From NCBI GenBank assembly GCA_026936335.1, contig JAPMXV010000007.1, positions 62,001 through 126,000 on the forward strand: DNA of 64,000 nt, given 5' to 3'. This document shows, in pieces, positions 20,201 through 28,200 of this stretch. Under the pieces are notes generated by a model, which searched no databases, was not told where the DNA came from, and saw only the letters and a list, made by a program, of their open reading frames with translations. Origin of the DNA: Mantamonas sphyraenae (taxonomy: Eukaryota; CRuMs; Mantamonadidae). A program made the position numbers and the translations under genes. Numbering within the stretch: the stretch's first letter is position 1; every line of letters begins with the position of its first letter.

Positions 20201-22759
20201 CAGGCACATTTGCTGCGCCACCACCTCTGCGTCCAGATCGAGAAAGTCGAAATCGTCCCCCTGTTCTGCCGACGAGAGGGCGGCATGCGAGGACATCAGC
20301 GGCGTCGGCTGCTGTGTGCCCAGGTGCACGTGCGTCAATGTAAACTGCAGCTGCATGCGCAGGCTCTCCGGCAATCCTGGTTGGAACTCGGCCAAGTCGT
20401 TGTCCACAAATTCGTCCCACTGCTCTGTGAAGGACGAGTGCGTGCTAAACACAGACGGGTCGTGCACCATCCACTGCTTGAGCACCTGCACGACGCGTTG
20501 GCGCACCACCTGCCGAACATCACGCTCGAAATTCGACTGGCTTCCCACACCGCTGTACTCGATGTGGAAGCGCTTGCGCAACAGGGCGAGAAGTTCCTCG
20601 GGTTCCAAGAAAGCGTGGTATGTGCGCAAGAACACCTTGTTGAACTGCGTGTCCGGATACTTGTGGTACGTGAGTCGCTCGACAAGCCTTTTCACGGTTC
20701 CAGCCTTGACACGCGGCACCACGCTGTCGCTCGAGCCCAGACGCGATCCCCCGCTGCCACTGCGTTTGCTCAGCTCCTCGTGGTCGTCATCACTGTCCCT
20801 CGAGCCGCGTGCCTCTGTTGATCCCGGGGATCCCTTTGGCGAGCTGCTGCTACTGCTGCTGCTGCTGCCACTGCTGCTGCTGCTGCTTTCCACGTCCACA
20901 CTCTCCAAGATGAGCGTGGTCATGATCTCCTCCGAGTCGTCGTCACGTTCGTCGTCGCCGTCGGCGCCCTGCGTTGTTTTGTCCTTTTCGTCGTCCCGGT
21001 CGGTACTCTGTGCGTCTGACTGCTTCTGATCCGACTCTTCATCACCATCGGCAGGTTGTGGAGTGCGCCACGGCGTGCGCATGCGATGTAGTCTTAAATA
21101 CGTGCGCAGGGTCTCACGAAACACCTCTGTGACGTGTCGTTGCTGCATGGGACTGCACTCAAAGTAGCCGCAGTTCATCTGCTCCGCTTTGCTCTGGGCA
21201 AGTTGCAAGGACACAGCTCGTTCCATACGCTGTCCTCGCACAGCCAGATCCAACCTGTTGGCCAGCAACACCACAGGCGTTGGTTGTCCGCGACGCACGA
21301 CACGTAGCAGGTCGTGCAGGCGATGGATGCGCTCCAGTGTGTCTGGCTTGAGTGCGTTGAACACAAGCAGGAATGCGTCTGCCCGCTTGCGCACAATCTG
21401 CCCTGCGAGGGACTCGTCGTCGTCGTTGGTGCTGAGATCCTCCCACGCCACTCCCAGTTTCTCTCCGTCGATGATATTGAGTTGGTACTGCTGGCCATCC
21501 ATGGTGGCAAACTTGCGATACATGCCCGACAAGTCCTCTGCGGCCTCCACCTGTTCCTCCTCCTGCTCCACAAACTGGTGGATCAGCGGTTGCAGAGCCG
21601 ACTCGAATCCGAGCACCAGCTGTGGCACATGGCAGCGTGTGTGGGTGTGGTGTGTGGGTGGGTTTGTGTGGGTGTGTGTGTTTGCGTGTGTGTGTTTGCG
21701 TGTGTTGGGATGGTGTCAGCATGTGCGCACGGCGCTTTCGTCGTCTTCCGTGTCGCGAGAGGCCAGAACCTACAATGTTGACCCGCGACGCCTCTTTCGC
21801 CGAGGCCTGCCTGCGTGACAGTGTTTTCAACCGTGTCGTAGACGATGCTGCGCGGCTGCGATAGAAACCGCTGGTTTGGAGGACTGTGTGCGAGCGGGAG
21901 CGGTCCCAGGGAACGTCGGGCGGCCAGGAGGGAAGGAAGTGTCAGGGGATGGCGTGTGCGTTTCCGCAAAAAAACCAACAGGCAAGGTGCACGTCAACGT
22001 ACCGCGCTGCTTCATGTCGTCGTTGGCACGACCCATAAGCACGTTTGAAGCGCTGGAGTTCACGCCCGAGCTTCGTCCGGGACCTTTGGTCTGCTGCTCA
22101 GTCAATCTGCTTGCCAGAAAAGTGGCCACCTCGCTTTGGTCGACAATCACGCCCGAGCGCGGCCTGCGTCCACTGGCCATGCGTCCTACACTCCGTGATG
22201 ACTCTGATTCCTCGTCTGTGTTGCTCACCCGCAGGCTATCACTGTCCTCACTGCTCAAGGACGAGTCAACCAGCTGCTTGCCATTTCCTGCTCGGTTGCT
22301 CCTGCTGCTGCTGCTGCCCTGGGTTCCTTCGTCGTCACTGTGTGCGCAGTCGTCGTCGTCATCGTCACTTGTAATCACCACCTTGCGACTGGCCGCCGAC
22401 GAGCTCGGTGTGCGTCCACTGGCTCCGTGCACGAGCCTGGCAACAAGATCGTCTTCGTCAAAATCGTCGTACGTTTGCAACTGCGCGTCGTGGTCGACCA
22501 ACGAGCGCCAGTCTGGCACTGCCGACTCCAATGTTTCATACAATAGCTCCAGTGCATCCGACTTGGCCATGTCGCCCAACTTTTTCCATTCCTGCCATCG
22601 GTTGCGCGCCGTCTTTTTCAGCAAACTTGGCTGCGGCGTGTTACACGGCCCCAATGTCGCCTGCTGATACAGGCCATGTAACCTATTCCGTGTTTGTTTG
22701 TCGCATTGCGCATTGAGCCCACGCGACGAAATGAGCTCCTCCGCAACACGCACGTCCAT
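17207..22759 (-). CDS. acyl-CoA-binding / Ras-like / RasGEF fusion protein
   Basis: Three exons, 22759-22003, 21883-21774 and 21619-17207, total 1,759 residues; the chosen start is the first in-frame ATG before the ACBP domain. Residues 1-85 are an acyl-CoA-binding domain (LHGLYQQATLG, RNRWQEWKKLGDM). A serine/acid-rich linker follows. Residues about 280-455 align with Ras (VNILVLGFESALQPLI, QLNIID, FLLVFNALKPDTLE, ANRLDL), but the P-loop has no GK[ST] and the DxxG and SAK motifs are also changed, so it is probably a pseudo-GTPase. A RasGEF-N module lies at about 590-680 and the catalytic RasGEF/CDC25 domain at about 745-975 (ELVNCNWKKL, LNNFSSAMQILAGLG, VPYLGIILSNL). The remaining 780 residues are helical with acidic runs. 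The protein is likely a Ras activator whose N-terminal modules sense acyl-CoA and regulate the GEF; that link is inference. Confidence 0.88.
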
Positions 22760-22832
22760 TCCCTTGGGTTTGCAGGCGCTGCACCACACACGATGCGTAG
22801 ACGCGCGAGAACATCCTGGCACATCGACACAT

Positions 22833-22872
22833 CACACACACACACACACACACACACATCCACATGCACATC

Positions 22873-22905
<33 letters not shown>
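22833..22905. repeat. two (CA)n tracts
   Basis: CA dinucleotide runs at about 22833-22857 and 22874-22905, separated by 16 bp, lie just upstream of the RasGEF-fusion start codon and 3' of ARL5. Similar shorter tracts occur in many introns of the window. Confidence 0.9.
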
Positions 22906-22907
<2 letters not shown>

Positions 22908-22944
22908 GCTTTTGGACAAACCACGGCAACCGCGTTCATTTCCA

Positions 22945-23922
22945 TTACCCCGACGACGAATTTACTTTGCTGCTGACCCAATCCAAGCCCTCGGTGAGTC
23001 CTTCCCCTGTGAGCGCACAACACCCTTGGATGTGCCAGCTGTGTTCCTTGATGCTGTCCAGATCGAGCTCCTCGGAAATCTCGGCCGGACTCATGGAATC
23101 CTTCAAGTCTTGTTTGTTTGCAAAGACGAGCAAGACGCTGGATTTCAAGTCCTGCAAAAGACGGGTGCCATCGTATGCGAGGTTAGAGCTGGGCTTTACG
23201 CTGTGGCCATGCTGGAGCGCTGGGGAGGGCTGGTAACACCTACGTCGTGTGCAAGCATCGTGTCCAACTCGTCCTTGGCCACGCCTATGTACTCTCTGTC
23301 TGTGCTGTCGATCACCAGAATGATTGCCTGTGCAGCAAACAAGGTAGGGCGCGTGTGTGAGTGTGTCTGGCCCTCTGCTGCCTGCCGTGAGGCCGTGGCA
23401 AAACCGGAGGACGGGGAAATGCCCGCTGCGAGAAGCCAAGGCGAATTCTGCCCTTTGCAGACGCCTCGCTGCTGCGTAGGAAGCACGGCGCAGGTGCAGG
23501 CGCAGCCCCTGGCCAAGCCGCATGTACTTGTGTGCGTGTGCATGGCCGTCGGCGAGTGCACGTCCATGCTGCGTGCACACGGTCCTTCCCACGGGGAAGA
23601 AGCCAAAACGGCTCGGTGAAAAAGGCTCACACGCCTGTGCTTTTTTGCGTTGCGGCAAACTCACCTTTGCCCCCGTGTAGTACGTGTCCCAGGACCTTCT
23701 TAGCGACTCTTGGCCACCTATGTCCCACATTTGGAAGCGTATGTTGTCGTGGACTATCTCCTCCACGTTGGAGCCGATGGTGGGCTTCGTCAGCACCACC
23801 TCGCCGAGCAACAGTTTGTACAGAGTGGTCGTCTTGCCTGCGTTGTCCAGGCCCACAATAATCAACTTGACCTCTTCATCCCCAAAGAATTTTTCCCAGA
23901 TCTTGGACAACGCGAAGCCCAT
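22945..23922 (-). CDS. ARL5: ARF-like GTPase ARL5
   Basis: Three exons on the minus strand, 23922-23665, 23327-23244 and 23151-22945, all phase 0, total 182 residues (human ARL5 is 179). The second glycine (MGF) is the usual N-myristoylation site. P-loop GLDNAGKT, switch II WDIGGQE and G4 NKQD are intact. The [10 protein letters not shown] switch I sequence and the [14 protein letters not shown] segment are specific to ARL5 rather than ARF1, ARL1 or ARL2. ARL5 acts at the trans-Golgi, where it recruits the GARP tethering complex; VPS51, a GARP subunit, is encoded 10 kb away in this same window, although the distance makes this probably coincidence. The first intron (337 bp) has nothing else recognisable. 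The gene is head-to-head with PSMB3. Confidence 0.96.
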   Translation of the reverse strand: MGFALSKIWEKFFGDEEVKLIIVGLDNAGKTTTLYKLLLGEVVLTKPTIGSNVEEIVHDNIRFQMWDIGGQESLRRSWDTYYTGAKVSLPQRKKAQACEPFSPSRFGFFPVGRTVCTQHGRALADGHAHAHKYMRLGQGLRLHLRRASYAAARRLQRAEFALASRSGHFPVLRFCHGLTAGSRGPDTLTHAPYLVCCTGNHSGDRQHRQRVHRRGQGRVGHDACTRRRCYQPSPALQHGHSVKPSSNLAYDGTRLLQDLKSSVLLVFANKQDLKDSMSPAEISEELDLDSIKEHSWHIQGCCALTGEGLTEGLDWVSSKVNSSSG

Positions 23923-23969
23923 GGCGAGTTTGGGGCGGCCGGCGCAGGCGCAGCCAGCAAACCGCAAAG
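23923..23969. promoter_or_regulatory. 47-bp bidirectional spacer between ARL5 and PSMB3 start codons
   Basis: The two start codons (ARL5 minus at 23922, PSMB3 plus at 23970) are 47 bp apart, so this stretch must carry 5' leader sequence for both. It is GC-rich with no TATA-like element. Core promoters may extend into either first intron. Confidence 0.6.
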
Positions 23970-25012
23970 ATGGTGCGTCGTTGCCCTCCCACGCCAGTCA
24001 TGTTGCCCACCGAGCGCACTCTCACACCTACCCATTGCTGCACCCGCCTCTGCTGCGACTCCTTTGCCCACACACACTTCCATCCCACCAGTCGATTATG
24101 GAGTACAACGGCGGCGCCGTGGTTGGCATGACGGGCAAGAACTGCGTGGCCATTGCCTGCGACACGCGCTTTGGCGTCCAGGGTCAGCTCGTGGCCACCG
24201 ACTTTACAAAGGTGTTCAAGGTCACCGACAACTGTCTCATTGGCCTCGGCGGTCTGGCCACAGATGTGCAGACAGTGTACGTTCCAACCCGAGACGGAAT
24301 CGCCTCCCCTTTCCGCCCAGCCCTCTCGACACCCGTTCTCGCGTCCTCAGCCTCCACCACGTGCCGCCTGCTCACGCACATCACCCCCACTTGCGTCCCT
24401 TGCACCTCGTTCACCCTGGCGCACGTACATGGCCGCCCTTCTCCTCGTCCCGCAGGTATGAGAAGCTCAAGTTTCGCGTCAAGATGTACCGCCTGAAGGA
24501 GGAACGCGAAATCGAGCCCAGCACCTTTGCCAACATGGTTTCGTCGCTTCTTTACGAGCAGAGGTGAGTGTGAGAGGGAGGACAGAGAGCAACAGCGGCA
24601 TGCGTGTGTGGCGCATGGCCGTGTCTGTCTGTGGGAGCAAGGACAAGGGGCGTGGAACCCAACAGCTCACCCGACTCGGCCTACACGCAGGTTTGGCCCG
24701 TTTTTCTGCGAACCCGTCATTGTGGGTCTGGAGGGAAAGGACAAGAAGCCCTTCACGTGCAACATGGACCTCATTGGCGCCCTGTCGGTGAACGAGGACT
24801 TTTCCATTGCCGGCACTTGTCCAGAGAACTTGTTTGGCATGTGCGAGTCTCTGTACAAAACCGACCTGGAGCCCGAGGATCTGTTTGAGAACATCTCACA
24901 GGCTCTGCTGAGTGCCGTCGACCGTGACGCCATCAGTGGCTGGGGAGGCGTCGTGTACCTGCTCACCGAGGACGGCATTGAGCAGCGCACACTCAAGGGC
25001 CGCCAGGATTGA
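23970..25012 (+). CDS. PSMB3: 20S proteasome subunit beta-3
   Basis: Four exons, 23970-23972, 24092-24276, 24456-24563 and 24691-25012, encode 205 residues, the same length as human PSMB3. The first coding exon is the ATG alone, followed directly by a GTGCGT donor. The next exon starts TCG ATT ATG, restoring the family N-terminus MSIMxYNGGAV; without this the protein would lack two residues. Further landmarks are [39 protein letters not shown] and NAVDRDA-like SAVDRDAIS. Beta-3 is a non-catalytic ring subunit, consistent with the lack of an N-terminal threonine after a propeptide. Its 3' end is only 111 bp from the left end of the mobile element. Confidence 0.97.
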
Positions 25013-25123
25013 GCTTCCGTTTGTGCAAATGAAAACACACTCCACACTCCACAACAAAGGAATGACCTCATCCGCCGGTCTCATGCATTTTGGAGCTCGT
25101 GCCGGCCTGCCCCTGCGACACTA

Positions 25124-25140
25124 CAGACTGTTCGGTTCAA
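25124..25140 (+). repeat. left terminal inverted repeat
   Basis: CAGACTGTTCGGTTCAA, preceded by TA. It matches the right end in 16 of 17 positions. Confidence 0.9.
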
Positions 25141-25276
25141 GTTGACCCTCGCGCCGCAAACCCAGTTGCCAATGCACTTCCCATTCTGAAGTTTGTTCAT
25201 CCACATTTGGCACGGCTTGTGTCCCGAAGCTGTGCTCGTTTGGTACTTGGCCCGTCCCATAGCCTGTAGGTGGAGG

Positions 25277-28200
25277 ATGGCCAAAAGCTGCGCCGCACTG
25301 GGCAAGCAAACGCACAAAATGAGCGAGCATACAAAGCAAACAAAGCAAACAAAGCAAACAAAGCAGAAAGGCCAAAGGAAACGTAGGCACAGCAACATCG
25401 TCGTTGACCAAGACGATGAGGACGGCCGTTCCGGTCACGAGCGGGGAGACCAGAAGCGGTCTCGCCACCACATGTGCGCTTCCCCCCATTGCGACAGTGT
25501 CCTGCAACTTCAAGAGAGATTCTGCAATGAGTGTGTTCTTTGTGGAAGCGGCCAGGGTTCGGGTTCTGTGGTGGACGTGTACACTGTGCAGCGCCGCAGC
25601 GCGCGGAACAGCAACATCGGCAGCTCCGCCATGTTCCAGGGTGCAGCAGCGGCGCTTGCCGCATCTGCTGATACCATGGACACAGAATGGGAGTCTGGTG
25701 GGATTGAGGAGTACAGCGATGACGACTACGACGACGAGTACAGCGACGACGACGAGGACAGCGACTACGATGAGTACCGGCCGGTCGTGACCCGGCCGCG
25801 GAAAATGCGCCAACCAGTTCTGTTGCCTGCAGCCGCCGAGGAGGTGGGTGGTGACTTCCAACTGGCACCTGGACGACGAGGAGGCAGTGGAAAGGCCAAA
25901 CGGCAGAGGCAGATCTTGCAGGGCTTTGGCATCGAGTTCCAGCAGGGCTTGACTCAGCTGGAGGGTGACGTCGTTGTGTTGGTGGACGTCAGTTCAATCG
26001 TACACACGCGATTGGAGGCAGCCGCACGTGTTGCCGACGTACCCGAGGCCAAGGTGCGTGAGCTGGTGACGCAGTGTGTGGAGGCCGAAAAAGCGGCCAC
26101 CGAGTTGAGGGTCGATCTCTCCGGGGCGGACAGCGTCAAGTTCATCCTCATTTGTGATTTGAAACCTGAATTGATCAACGAGCAAGCCCACTCAGTGACC
26201 TTTGGCACGCACGTGAGGCGCATGGAGGGTACTCTGGCGCAGGTGAACACCATGTGCAAAGCGCTCCGCAAGGTACACAAGGACAAGGACGTCAGCCTCG
26301 ACCGCTTGGCGCAGGGGCACCATCTTTGCTTGAGTGGCCAGGCGCAGGCAGCAGTGTATCATGCTGTGCAAGACCTCTGCTCGCGACACCAGATTTACGA
26401 GCTTGGAAATGAGATCGCCGATGAGACGCACCTGTGCTGTGCGGATGACGTGAAGAACAGGGTTGTGCAGTCGTACGACCAGCAGGAGAACGTCAGCTTC
26501 GTGGTGCCACTGTTCGATACCGATTGGGGGTACAACATCACCAGGCACCCAGTGTGCTTGGTGCACCGCAAGCTTGGCTGGGCCACAGTTCTGCCGGAGG
26601 TGGGGAAACTGGTTTGCCTGGTTGCTGCGCTGCAGCTGTCCGGTGATGTCGAGGCAACCGTCAGGGCACCGCGTCGCAGTATGCTCTCCTTGGAAGAAGA
26701 GAGCCTGCGCGAGCTCCTGGAAGGCGGGGAAAGCTTGCTGGGGTACATCTACGCCCCAATCCTGGAAAACGACACATCCATTGCACATCTACTGCAAGGT
26801 ACATGTGGCACACAGCCCGCGTCAAATCACCGTCGCCTGGTGGAGCAACACGCACAAAAGTACCTGGCTGGTGTGAGGCTGTACCTGATTCAGTTTGGGT
26901 TTGACGATGCAACCATCAAGACTCTGATGTGTTTGGATTCATGGCAGGATGTGTTTGGTACAGGTGGAATGTCCGCCCACCTGGACACAGAGGGATTGCC
27001 TGTGGCGCAAGTGCTGGGCGTTGCCGAGCTGGACGGCGGCGGCGGGCAAGTCGATGCCCTGTTTCAGAGATACGTCGCACAGTATGCCGTGGCTGAGCAC
27101 GACACATTGCGTGAGGCACGTGTGTTGCCACCAGGAGACGTGGTTCAGCACGCACAGGCGCTGCGCGGTGCACAGACCCTCTCCACTGTGCTGCCTGACC
27201 TGAAGGCCAGTGTGGTTTCCCGTTGGGAAGCCAGGGAGCCACACAAAGCACTTGCTGTGCCATTGACGGACTTGCAGTCCCGACATGCACACCGTGTGAC
27301 CGTTGACTTCACCGCTGTTGGAATGGAGGGCCTGGCGGCGGCTGCGGTGGGGGACGCAGACACCAGCTACACCAATCCAGCCAGCATGTACAACAACATG
27401 CTGTCAGTCCGGAAGTGGAAGAGCCTGTGCCGCAAACACATTCCAGGCAAGTTCCACCGCCAGCAGCTGAGCAATTTGCACGGCGTGCTGGACACCGATA
27501 CTTGCGAGCAGCTCAAGGACACGGATTTGGGAAACGCCATGATGAAGGAGGAGGTGGGTATCGATTTGTCCATGAGCGTGTTCATCGGCAGTACGCAGCA
27601 ACTGGCCAGCTTGCTGGGAGGTGTGGCACCGAGCAACGAGGAGGCGGCGTTGTGGAACACAAGGGTCAGCGACGCCATCGACCACGTCTACGGATCGCCA
27701 CAAGTCGATGGTGGTGCCCACGAGGGCTCACGGTTGGACTGTGTCATTGACACCATCTTGCCAGCGCCAGAAGACGACGACTGGGGGGTGTTCTTGGGGC
27801 TCACCACACCCAAGCTCGACTCAGACCAAACAGAGCGACTGGCATCGGGCTCATGTGTGGTGGAGCTTGGTACGCTTGCGGAGCTGCGCAACTCTGCATT
27901 GATCGCTGAAGATGCGGTGGACCAGCTGACGCTAATGGGGCAGGCCTTTGGCGTGATCGCTGCGGTGCAGAGTGATCTCCTCGAATGCTGTCGGCTCGAA
28001 CCACACAAGGAGCTCGCGAATGTCCTGTCGGCCACGTGCCAGCTGAAGAAGGGTCATTTCTACTTGAAGGCACCCCCGGATGTGAACATCACAAGCGAGG
28101 CAGATTCCATGTTCCCCGGCTTCATTCCTGTGACGACAGACCTCGTGCTGAGCAGGACACACAACGGTGACATCGTGGCCGAGTACTTGGACGAGATGGG

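Noticed and set aside
21640-21720. Coding sequence in the TG-rich stretch between RasGEF-fusion exons
   Set aside because: It is an intron: excising 21773-21620 restores the Ras-like beta1 strand in phase, whereas reading through gives THTQTHT repeats.
22833-22905. CA repeats as telomeric or CRISPR-like array
   Set aside because: They are simple dinucleotide runs without spacers; the same runs occur in many introns of the window.
25131-25145. GGTTCAA strings in the element ends, resembling a tRNA B box
   Set aside because: The B box consensus needs GGTTCRANNCC with an A box about 30-60 bp upstream; neither is present, and the string is explained by the inverted repeat.
25193-25276. Upstream extension of the Fanzor ORF from a TTG codon
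   Set aside because: No ATG in that stretch; initiation at TTG is unlikely in a nuclear gene, so the ATG at 25277 was used, although an upstream exon is not excluded.
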